A stretch of 64,000 bases of DNA from Glebionis coronaria (lineage: Eukaryota > Streptophyta > Magnoliopsida > Asterales > Asteraceae). This document shows, one piece after another, positions 23,374 through 31,388 of the stretch. How positions within the stretch are numbered: position 1 is the first letter of the stretch; each line of letters starts with the position of its first letter. Made by a program: the position numbers and the translations under genes. Below the pieces are notes generated by a model. The model was not told where the DNA came from and searched no databases. It saw nothing but the letters and a program-made list of their open reading frames with translations. The stretch spans positions 214,070,592 to 214,134,591 of the forward strand of contig CM046882.1 in the NCBI GenBank assembly GCA_025667525.1, written 5' to 3'.

Positions 23374-23943
23374 TTAATTCAGAAAATAAGACGACGAGGC
23401 ATCATTCGAAGATTTGTTAACGGGAACAAATACTTTGAGAGGTGGTCGAGTGAGAAGAAATTCAAGAAAATTTAGCTTGTCATACACATGAGCAAGTTCA
23501 ATTTGTTGAAATCGACAACAAGCACACGAGCTTCCATGATGTAAAATAAAGTCGTTAGATGGGGGAGGACCATCAAGATGAGAAGGTGGTGGTGGAAAGG
23601 GAGATAATGGATAAGAAATGTTTTCACAATGCCTAGTGAGATTTGGGAAAGAATAGAGATCATTGAGAGGGGGTATGTTGTAAGGTTTAGGTGGTGGTGG
23701 AAGAACTTTTCTTTCTCCAGTAATTGGATCGATTGAGAAAGTCTCATTCCAATACACAATAGGAGAGAAAGAAGAAGTCTTGCAAGGTTTGGGAGAAGAG
23801 AAATCATGATGATCCTTGTTCTTCTTGATCCAAACGGGTCGAACCGAGATTTTCGGTTTCTTGGAAAGCTTAGAATAAGAAGCTTTAGATTTAGTATATT
23901 GTGACAAATAGATGTCAAGGTTAAGATTAGAAGAGTAAGACAT
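23374..23943 (-). CDS. CxCC protein A, Pro-rich, element-borne, function unknown
   Basis: An intact 189-codon frame. The N-terminus is Ser/Lys-rich and basic, followed by PKPCKTSSFSPI. A middle section carries PPPP runs (PPPPKP, PFPPPP, PPPS). The C-terminal motif is FILHHGSSCACC, then a predicted helix (about 25 residues, ending LEFLLTRPP). Protein B has the same order: PCKTS, Pro-rich middle, H-x-G-x-x-C-x-C-C, helix, FLL...PP. The two look like diverged duplicates. About 200 bases upstream is a GGAACCG hairpin module (24130-24200), which also precedes gene B and the ORF1-like gene. I do not recognise the family. The CxCC cluster could bind metal, but nothing here shows that. Confidence 0.55.
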   Translation of the reverse strand: MSYSSNLNLDIYLSQYTKSKASYSKLSKKPKISVRPVWIKKNKDHHDFSSPKPCKTSSFSPIVYWNETFSIDPITGERKVLPPPPKPYNIPPLNDLYSFPNLTRHCENISYPLSPFPPPPSHLDGPPPSNDFILHHGSSCACCRFQQIELAHVYDKLNFLEFLLTRPPLKVFVPVNKSSNDASSSYFLN

Positions 23944-24129
23944 TGTGAGGGATAAGAAGAAGAACTCCCAAAAGAAGAGAATTTAAAGAAAGTAGACATG
24001 GCAAAGATTTGAAATGAAAACAAAAGGTTTCAAGTAATGTTTAGCCAAAATTGGCAAACAAAGAATCTTGAAAAAGACTGTGGTCAAAGAAGAAAGACCA
24101 AAAAACGAGCCAAATGTAGGCTTTCTGTT
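23944..24129. other. 5' region of CxCC gene A
   Basis: Between the ATG and the hairpin module; probably the 5' untranslated region. Purine-rich near the ATG. Confidence 0.35.
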
Positions 24130-24205
24130 CGCGGTTCTTTGAAAGAACCTGCGGTTCCTTATATATAAGGAGCCGTGCGACTTTAAGGATCCGCATACAG
24201 TGGAA
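24130..24205 (-). promoter_or_regulatory. GGAACCG hairpin module, copy 1
   Basis: Plus strand: GCGGTTCCTTATATATAAGGAGCCG, an inverted repeat around TATATATA, followed by GGATCCGC and CAGTGG. The same series (GGTTCCTTAT, ATAAGGAACCG, GAACCGC, CAGTGG) recurs at 25495-25560 and 27611-27690. On the minus strand each lies upstream of an ORF. The central TATATATA could be a TATA box. Confidence 0.5.
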
Positions 24206-24640
24206 ATGAAAATGCAATTTTACAAAGTTTTGAGAAAAAATAAGACTTTTTCAAAAATTTGCAAATCTTGGTTTTTACTTCTTTTAGCACTAGATTATGC
24301 TTTGGTTGCACAAAAGACAACACACTCACAAAGAGTGTCTTGACAAAGGATGACAAAATATTTAGATAACATTTTGATCCAATTTTTGTCAAGTCTTAGA
24401 GGTTGTGATAGATTAAGGTTCCATTTTAAATAAATTGAAGTTAATTAGTCTGAGCACAGAGGTTAAAACACACAAATACTAAATCCATAAGACATGCTCA
24501 TGAGAACTCATATGGGAAAAGGAAATACAAGAAATGAAATAACAACTAACTATCCCCAATTTAGCTAAACTAGTTCTTGATAGATAGTCTTCTTTGGCTT
24601 GATTTTCTTTTAAAAACATTTATTTTTAGAAAATCTTCAT
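24206..24640. other. Spacer between module 1 and CxCC gene B
   Basis: AT-rich and non-coding. The right part (24400-24640) is probably the 3' untranslated region of gene B. A Phe/Lys-rich short frame here looks accidental. Confidence 0.35.
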
Positions 24641-25261
24641 TTATCTCCTAGGAGGTGGAGGATTAGCAAATAAATTCAACAAGAAGATTTGCAACCTAAT
24701 GTGAGCCCTAATCATCTCCAACCTAAGGATATCAATGAGGTAGAAGTTGTTTAAGCAACAAGGACAATTGGTTCCATTGTGCATGAAATAGTCAAACAAA
24801 TGTGGATCACCCAAGAAACGAGAAATAGGAACACCAAAAAGAGGAGTGTGAAAGGGAGGAGGAGGAATAGGCATGGTGTCCAGTGGTGAGATGGGTGAAT
24901 TTGGTGGAGTGAATTGAGAGGTAACCAAAGGCTCAACAATATCATTCACAATGGGAATGCTTTCAAGAGGTTGAGGGTTCACATCCAAGAGAGGACTAGG
25001 AGTGAAGGGTGAGGACAACTCATTCATTCTAGATTGGAATGAAGTGGACGTAGAACCATGTGAATGATTAGTACCATAAGTTAAACTTGTTTTGCATGGA
25101 GCAAGAGGTGGTGAGGGTGATGAATAAAGAAGAATTGGAGAAATCTCATTCTTGGGTTTATGAAAAGATGAAGAACCAAATTTAGGAAAGTTGATCTTGA
25201 TCTTAAGGTTTCTTTTGGATGAGGATTGTTTGGAGGAATTTGATGTTCTTGTGGACACCAT
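24641..25261 (-). CDS. CxCC protein B, Pro-rich, element-borne, function unknown
   Basis: An intact 206-codon frame. The N-terminus is Ser/Lys-rich and basic, then EISPILLYSS and APCKTSLTYG. The middle is Pro-rich (PPNSPISPLD, PIPPPPFHTP). The C-terminal motif is YFMHNGTNCPCC, followed by a helix-forming stretch ending FLLNLFANPPPP. This order matches protein A. The hairpin module at 25495-25560 lies about 240 bases upstream. It is in line with gene A and the ORF1-like gene, same strand. Function unknown. Confidence 0.55.
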   Translation of the reverse strand: MVSTRTSNSSKQSSSKRNLKIKINFPKFGSSSFHKPKNEISPILLYSSPSPPLAPCKTSLTYGTNHSHGSTSTSFQSRMNELSSPFTPSPLLDVNPQPLESIPIVNDIVEPLVTSQFTPPNSPISPLDTMPIPPPPFHTPLFGVPISRFLGDPHLFDYFMHNGTNCPCCLNNFYLIDILRLEMIRAHIRLQIFLLNLFANPPPPRR

Positions 25262-25494
25262 GGTTGTGTGTCTAAGTTTATAATAAGGCTTAGAAGATGA
25301 AGAAGAAAATCAATCAAGGGAGGTTTAAGAAGGAGAAGATATGATCCAAACTAGTAATGGGTTAAAAATCATTTTGATGAACAATGAAATTAGGTAGGCT
25401 AATTTGGGAAAAAGCTGATTTTTAGCAAAAATTTCATCAATGTTTCCAAAGATTTAGTGAAAATAGTGTAAAGCAAAGATTCCTTAGATAGGGT
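25262..25494. other. 5' region of CxCC gene B
   Basis: Likely 5' untranslated sequence between the ATG and the hairpin module; no other feature seen. Confidence 0.35.
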
Positions 25495-25560
25495 TGCGAT
25501 TCTTTATCACTAAGGAACCGCCCCATATTTAAAGAACCATGGGAAGTGGCCTCAAGAAAG
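25495..25560 (-). promoter_or_regulatory. GGAACCG hairpin module, copy 2
   Basis: Plus strand: TTGCGATTCTTTATCACTAAGGAACCGC, then CATATTTAAAGAACC and GAAGTGG. It is more degenerate than copies 1 and 3, with the same order of parts. On the minus strand it precedes gene B. Confidence 0.45.
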
Positions 25561-25851
25561 TGATCTTCTAGCAATTTTCAAATGCCCAGATTTTTCACAA
25601 GGGTTTTACAAGACAAATAGACTACTAATAAAAATCTAGAAAGATAACAAACACATAAAATGCACAAAGTCATGCATATAGAAAGATTGATAGCATGAAC
25701 GAAATAGGATTAAAATATCTAGTAATCCAACACAAAGTATTAGATAGAAAACATCAAAACCTAAAAACAAGAAACATAAATAAGTCCGAGTTACACATGT
25801 GGTAACAACCATGAGAAATACTTTAACTCACATTCTTTCATGAACATTTCT
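25561..25851. other. Probable 3' untranslated region of the ORF1-like gene
   Basis: AT-rich and non-coding, between the ORF1 stop and module 2. Confidence 0.35.
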
Positions 25852-26808
25852 CTATTGTCTTGATCCTTCCCTTAGGTTCTCTAGAAAACAATGCTTAAGA
25901 TAGAATTGATAGTCAGAATCAATTTCTAGAGATGACAATTGAGAGATAGTGGATGACAAAGTGTCATTTGAGTTGAAAAGAAAAACATCAAAGATGTGAG
26001 AATTCTCTTGATGGACATTTCCATCTTCATTTGAATCATGCTTGGGCTCAATTGAGAGGTTCCCTTCAACGAGAAGCATAACACGATCGACGAAGAAAAA
26101 TGATGATGCATTTAAAGGTGGAAAGTCAAGGAGAGCTTTTTCTAAGAAGGCGAGAGAGAATCATAGCAAAAGGGTGACTTGAATAAGACTCAAGGAGAAC
26201 AAAATTAACTCTTCTAGCTATGAAAAATGCAAGGTTGTATAGGGGGAATTTGCAACATAATACAACATATGTGCAAGACAAGCAGGCACATAGATGCGAT
26301 TAACACCGAGACACATTGTATTTCCCCTAATGATTTCGGCCCAAGGGATCATAAAATCATTAAGATCGCTAGTGACTAATTCCCAAGGAGTGAGAGCACA
26401 AATTTCTCCTTCAATTTTACCAAGAATAGGATGTTCACGAGGCTTAGAAATGGCACAAGAAATGGACAAAGGAGAAGGTAGTCCAGTCAAATAATGCACA
26501 TCAATAGAGGTCGATTCTAAAGAGTTGATACTCCAAGCACCGGTGAACCTACATTGACCTTTGTACAGAACATTGAAAATTTTTCCAAATTCTTTAAGAG
26601 TGTATACAAAGGTTTTTCCCTTGATGGAAAATCTTATCGATAAACCATTATTGATGCACATTAATGTGTATGAGCTAAAGAATTCGAATAGAAATGAAGG
26701 AAAGATTGGCTCATCAATATCAAGCAAGCAATCAAAGCCAATGGATTTGAACATGAATTGAATGAAGTCAAGTCCAAGGAAATTAGAATGGACAATGCAT
26801 CCTTCATG
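25852..26808 (-). pseudogene. ATHILA ORF1-like gene, frameshifted
   Basis: From about 26808 the frame reads through FLGLDFIQFMFKSIGF and DIDEP, then a 178-codon stretch from the Met at 26754. It includes FSIKGKTFVYTLKEFGKIF, GAWSINSLES, DFMIPWAEIIRGN and CLGVNRIYVPACLAHMLYYV. These match my memory of the ATHILA ORF-1 family from plant Athila elements. At 26218 the frame stops, and the homology goes on in another frame (FIARRVNF...LESYSSHPFAMIL). Near 26140 it shifts again, to end VDRVMLLVEGNLSIEPKHDS and a Ser/acidic tail at 25852. So there is one gene with at least two frameshifts. The role of this family is unknown. Confidence 0.6.
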
Positions 26809-27610
26809 AAAACTACGAGATTATAGAGACTGAAAAGTATTTTTGAGAGAACAAGATTGACATGAGGAAGAAAGATTAGCATGTATTTTCTAGTTTTCTC
26901 ATGATCTTTATGAGTTTCTAAATGCAGGATTAGGTGCCTAAACATAAAATAAATAATGTTCCAATCACTCTTATGTTACATAGTGACTAAACGTCAAAAT
27001 TATGAGAATGTGTTTAGTCAATTTCTTGACAAACAAAGGGTTACTCCTTATCATTCTCATGTTCATAATGAACTCAATTTATCATTGACTAGAGCATATG
27101 AGCAATGTAAAATCAATCATGAACTTGAACAAAGGTTTTTCAAAAATATTTTTAGGTAAGCATTAACAATGCAATTACCAATTTTGTTCATGGATTCATA
27201 TCAATTGCATCATTAAACCAAAAATATTTAGTTAAAATTCAGATTGTTCTACAAGTAGGTTTTAGTGAAATTATAATAAATTAGAACCTAAGGAATCATT
27301 GCAATATAACTATGTCAACCCACATTCCTAGAAAGGTTCTAATTCAATATTAATTTTAAAAATCCCCAATTATGAAAATAAGAACCCTAGAACAAATTAG
27401 TTGAAATTGAACGAATGTACTTACAACTAATTGATGTTGGAAGAGGGAAGAGTGAAACCCATAACTTGGAACCAATTAATCTTGAGTGAATTGAAGCTTT
27501 GGAAGATTCAACACTGATGGAAAAAGAGGAACCCGACGCCTCTATGGAGAAGAAAGGGAGGGTTTGTTTTGAAATAGTGTTCTTTAATAAAAACTGATTA
27601 TTTTAGTCAC
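26809..27610 (-). other. 5' region of the ORF1-like gene, possible intron
   Basis: On the minus strand a donor-like AGTTGTAAGTACATTC lies near 27420, after a CT-rich 5'-leader-like stretch (27470-27570). It suggests a spliced leader before ORF1. A 67-codon plus-strand frame (26956-27159) overlaps; nothing supports it as a gene. Confidence 0.3.
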
Positions 27611-27690
27611 CCGGTGGGGCCACGGTTCCTTATCGATATGGAACCGTGGCTTAAACCGTGACAATTAGAGAACCGCCAGCAGTGGCAGGT
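27611..27690 (-). promoter_or_regulatory. GGAACCG hairpin module, copy 3
   Basis: Plus strand: CCACGGTTCCTTATCGATATGGAACCGTGG, a near-perfect 13-base inverted repeat, then GAGAACCGCCAGCAGTGG. It is the best-preserved stem of the three. On the minus strand it lies upstream of the CT-rich leader and ORF1. Confidence 0.5.
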
Positions 27691-28470
27691 TTTTAACCAA
27701 GAAAACCAAAGTAAATTTCAAAACCAAGTTTTTTTAAAATACTTAAAAAATATATCTTAAGCCTTTTGGAAATCATTGTACCACTTCAATGCTAGGTGAT
27801 AATTCCTTAAGAAGGATTACTTGTTATATAAAACCTGCTTTAAAACCCCTATGATCATTAAATGTACGAATTTACGGTTAAATATAAATTTTATAATTAA
27901 TTAATATACGACATGAATCATGAATATTTAATACGAACAATATGTATATTAATTAATTATCGTAATTATTACGTATGTAAACACGAATATAAATGCATGA
28001 TAAGTATTCACAAATAATACTTAATATATATAAAAAAGATATAAAAACACGAACATGTAACGAACACACACGCTAATAATTTAAGTCACGAAAAATAAGG
28101 TATGTGTAAGTATGTGTGTGTGTAGTCGGCGTCCAACAAGAAAGAAAGAGGGGCCCAAGGCCCAATCTAATAACTAATTTTTATGTAATCAAATAAGGAT
28201 ATCATAAACATAAATCACAGAGAATTAACAAAACCCTAAAACACTTTTTCTCCCTTTTCTTTCTTGGCCGCGGCGAACAATAAGACCACAAGGACGATTA
28301 ATTTTGATTTTTGTTTTGATAACGGTAACGTGTTCGTGTTCATTCCTTTTATTCACACGCATTTGATATCACTCTAATCTTTCTTTGTTTTTATTTAAAT
28401 TATGTATGATCATTAAAAACAATTCAAGAACATGTAATTAATCGTAGATTGTCAAGATTAAAAACAAAAT
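27691..28470. other. Junction zone of the Athila-related element and layer 0 LTR
   Basis: AT-rich, with many TTAATTAAT runs from about 27860, as in the LTR further right. The start of the layer 0 LTR lies somewhere in 27.8-28.1 kb; a TGTAAC at 28056 is one candidate. I could not settle it. Confidence 0.3.
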
Positions 28471-28900
28471 AAGGGTTTGGGGGTTTGGTTTGTCTCGACC
28501 GCAGCCAACCGAGACCCACTATGGTTTCGGTGGTGTTGTTTTTCCAACAGCCGCACCCCAAGTGGGGTCGGCGTGGGTTTTAGACCACCTGCCGCAACAA
28601 TAGGTTGGCAGTGGTGGTGGTTTGCTGTCAGCCGCAAGGTCCAAGAACCCCACAACGGCGAACTTGGCCCAACGGTGGGAAAACGAGACCCACTAGGGGC
28701 TCGGTGGCAAGGTTGTCGCAGGTAGGGGAAACCCCAACGCAAGCTGGGGGTCGGTTTGGTTCTGGCAGTAGCGTCAAACCGAGAGCCCTTGGCTCTCGGT
28801 GTGGGGTTGTTGGCTCGGCCGAGTCACGACAGCAAAGAGGCCGTAGCCTTCGGGCTGTGGTACTCGGTTGTCGGGTCTCGGGTTTTGGGCTCGGGAACTT
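28470..28900. other. GC-rich island inside the layer 0 LTR
   Basis: About 430 bases far richer in G and C than their surroundings, with GGTTTGG, CCGAGA, CTCGGTG and GCCGCA repeated in various forms on both strands. Frames of 82-126 codons are open on both strands, as GC-rich DNA often allows; their Arg/Gly/Pro-rich products resemble nothing I know. It probably spans the U3-R part of the LTR. Confidence 0.45.
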
Positions 28901-29308
28901 GACACTTTTTCTAGAACATGTAATTAAACCATTATGTAAAATAAGTTATGTTATGTTTTTATTAATTAATTTATGGTTTAATTAAAACAAGACTTAGGTT
29001 ATAATGTTTATTTAAATAAATCATGTTATATTTTGTATGTACATTTATTTAAATAAACTTATGTTAATATAGTTAATAATTTAATTATTCATGTACATTG
29101 ATTTAATTAATTAAAACTTAGGTTAATTAATTAATATCTTTTAAGTTAAAGTTTAATCACATGAATCATGTAGTATTATTAATTAATAATAACTTATGAT
29201 AACATGGAATAACATTATTAATGAATAATAATAAGTTAAGACTAAGTATTTATTATTTATTAAACTTTACAATATAATTATACAGGCGATATTATAAGCA
29301 TACGATTA

Positions 29309-29511
29309 ATTATGGAAACATCTTAATTATAGAATTATACTAACTATGGCAACTTAATAAATATAGAAACACATTAAATATGGTAACATTCTATTTATAG
29401 AAACATGCTAATTATGGAAACTTTCTATTTTTATAAACTTATATTTAAGGAAACTTACTATTTTTGGGAAGTTACTATATATGGAAACCTGTTATTTTTA
29501 GAAAGTTTCTC
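29309..29511 (+). repeat. 17-bp degenerate minisatellite, 12 units
   Basis: Twelve consecutive units, 17 bp each (one of 16), consensus about WTTATGGAAACATNCTA: for example ATTATGGAAACATCTTA, TTTATAGAAACATGCTA and TATATGGAAACCTGTTA. The period is strict though the units differ by 3-6 bases. Confidence 0.75.
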
Positions 29512-30769
29512 ATTATGTTATAACAAGTACTTTAACACATAAAACATGAAATACATGAATCTAAAGCACATGAAACTATAAGAAACACATGATTTAAATA
29601 TGAAATAATAAGACAAGACAAGAACAAGTATAATAAGTATAAACACGTCAAGTAAACTAAATAACAAGTATGTATAAGTAGAACCGACACTTATTCATGC
29701 CACTTTATTATGTAGCGGTTGTGAAGTCGGAGTGATCTTTTGCGTTTGTTTTTTTCTTCATTTACTGTACATAAGGTACAGATATTATGTCGTTCAGTAA
29801 GGACATCTTTTTTCATATATTAGGATTCCCCGTTTGCAGCCATCTGTTTTCCCCAGTAGTTAAGTGTCTTAAACACATCAGTATATGTTATGATTATTTT
29901 AGATTGCATGAGCTATATACATACATGCCAGTTTCACCTAGTTATGGGGGTTCCATAACCATAGCGCTGGAGGCACCGGTGTTATGACTCTTCTGCGGTG
30001 AGAGTGTTTGCTCGCAGCGTCCCTTTACAGTATTTTTCCTTTGTTATTATTATCACGTGGGGCTAATGGGTGCATCCTAGGACAAGCTGTAAGATTTCAT
30101 GGTAACTGCGGTGTGTGCCTTGTATCCGTTACAGGAGCTGATCCCTCCACTCATTTTATATATTAATTTGAGGCAGCCCCTCTAATTGCATGATTAGGTC
30201 ACCCCTCTTACTATTCATGCACGTTGATATAACATGACCTATATGGGCTCCGGGCATATTTAAAATACAGATTTTCAAAATAAACTAAACATAAGTCTTT
30301 TTAGAAATATAAAACCAGTCTTATGAACTTAAACCAGTTTTTCTAGGACTTACACTTATTCCGCTGTCATTTATTTCATTCACTACTTGCTTATGTTTAT
30401 GCTTTACATTTCATTGTTATATATCCGCACACTGAGCGTATTGCTCAACCGTATTTTTCTTTCCATGTCCCACTACGGCAGGTACTAAAGGGCAAAGCTA
30501 GGATTCAAGAGTGCGTGCATGGAATGAGGCGCCAGTCTTCTTTCCTTCTTTAATGCATTTACATACTTTTGCTTTGCTGGACATTGTTTAGTCCTTTCCT
30601 TTACATTCTATACTTATGCATTTCGTGTGTGGACCTTATGTTAGATCCGATGTTTGTTTCCGGATTCTTTATGGTCATTTAATGTTTTAGACATTTACCT
30701 TGCATGCTTTGATGACACGTCATAATTACTACGTAACGGTCCATTTATCCAAATGGGGTGTTACAAGTA

Positions 30770-30782
30770 TGGTATTAGAGCC
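30770..30782 (+). promoter_or_regulatory. Layer 0 primer-binding site, initiator-Met type
   Basis: TGGTATTAGAGCC, four bases after the LTR end at 30765, with one mismatch to the standard TGGTATCAGAGCC. Confidence 0.8.
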
Positions 30783-30975
30783 AAGGTTTAGACCTGTAGG
30801 TTCTAAAATTTGACCTATGACTAGTGGGTAGTCATCAGTGTCTTCCTAATCTGACAGTTTATTTTCATGCATTTTATTTCATGTATCATTGTTGCATGAA
30901 TTTTGACTAAGTAATGGTTGGTACAGGACTAGCCATATTTAGTCGCATGTGCTTTTATTCGAATTATTTTGCTTG

Positions 30976-31095
30976 GTGAACCGACCCATAGGCGTTCACA
31001 TTAGCTAATGTAATCTTGTTTTGATGAACTGACCCATAGGCGTTCATCCTCGTCATGTCAATTTTGTTTTAGTGGACCGACCCATAGGCGTTCAC
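30976..31095 (+). promoter_or_regulatory. Three repeated hairpins in the layer 0 leader
   Basis: A unit recurs at 47-49-base spacing. Each holds a 12-base loop YGACCCATAGGC between arms that pair: GTGAAC/GTTCAC (30976-30999), GATGAAC/GTTCATC (31023-31048) and GTGGAC/GTTCAC (31072-31095). Copy 2 has an extra A on one arm and the matching T on the other; copy 3 has a G-U pair. The stem is thus kept while the sequence varies. It lies between PBS and gag start, where packaging and dimer signals are found in retroelements. That role is an inference. Confidence 0.7.
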
Positions 31096-31213
31096 CCAAA
31101 CTCGTGTCATTTTCGTTGGATATGCCTTCATAAACTGTTTCATGCCTCATTTTCTTATGTTTATCATATGTTCTAATCAGATTAATCATTTCTTGTTCTT
31201 TTTAAACTGTTAG

Positions 31214-31388
31214 ATGGTCATGACACGCGAACATGAACTGGTTGCAGATGCCCAAGTAGCTCTACAAGCCATGCTTTCCCAAATCAGGAACTAGATTTCG
31301 AATGGTATAGAATACCATAACATTCCCAATCAGAACAATCCTCCTCCTCCTCCTCCGGTTACTCTACACACTTGTCTTGAGAGGTTTA
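31214..31388 (+). pseudogene. gag: Layer 0 gag, first codons, cut by layer 1
   Basis: ATG at 31214 opens a frame MVMTREHELVADAQVALQAML, stopped by TAG at 31292-31294. The same frame goes on with NIPNQNNPPPPPPVTLHTCLERF, which resembles the start of Ty3/Gypsy gag (PPPVT-HTWLERF in relatives, with Trp where this has Cys). The layer 1 LTR begins at 31389 inside the next codon. The rest of gag would lie beyond the window. Confidence 0.65.

Larger units (their letters stand above)
9641..27720 (-). mobile_element. Athila-related element carrying ORF1 and two CxCC genes, split by a Tekay insertion
   Basis: In minus orientation the order is an ATHILA ORF1-like gene (26808-25852), CxCC protein B (25261-24641), CxCC protein A (23943-23374), a purine tract and the 3' LTR starting at 10953. 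The Tekay element 11275-23136 interrupts it between gene A and the purine tract. No gag-protease or RT of this element is visible. No 5' LTR matching the 3' LTR is found to the right, so the element is probably truncated or overlapped near 27.7-28 kb. Grouping these parts as one element is an inference from order and orientation. Confidence 0.45.
28056..30765 (+). repeat. Layer 0 Ty3/Gypsy 5' LTR (left end uncertain)
   Basis: It ends CCAAATGGGGTGTTACA at 30765, followed by an iMet-type primer-binding site, so it is a plus-strand 5' LTR. The GGTGTTACA end is shared with the Tekay and layer 3 LTRs. It includes a GC-rich island (28470-28900) in otherwise AT-rich DNA and a 17-bp minisatellite (29309-29511). 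The left end given is a guess at a TGTAAC. Confidence 0.5.

Noticed and set aside
26956..27159. 67-codon plus-strand frame opposite the ORF1 leader
   Set aside because: It looks protein-like at its end (HELEQRFFKNIF), but it is short, has no promoter context and lies opposite a probable transcript.
28458..28985. 82-126-codon frames on both strands in the GC-rich island
   Set aside because: Open frames are expected by chance in GC-rich DNA; the products have no recognisable domain.
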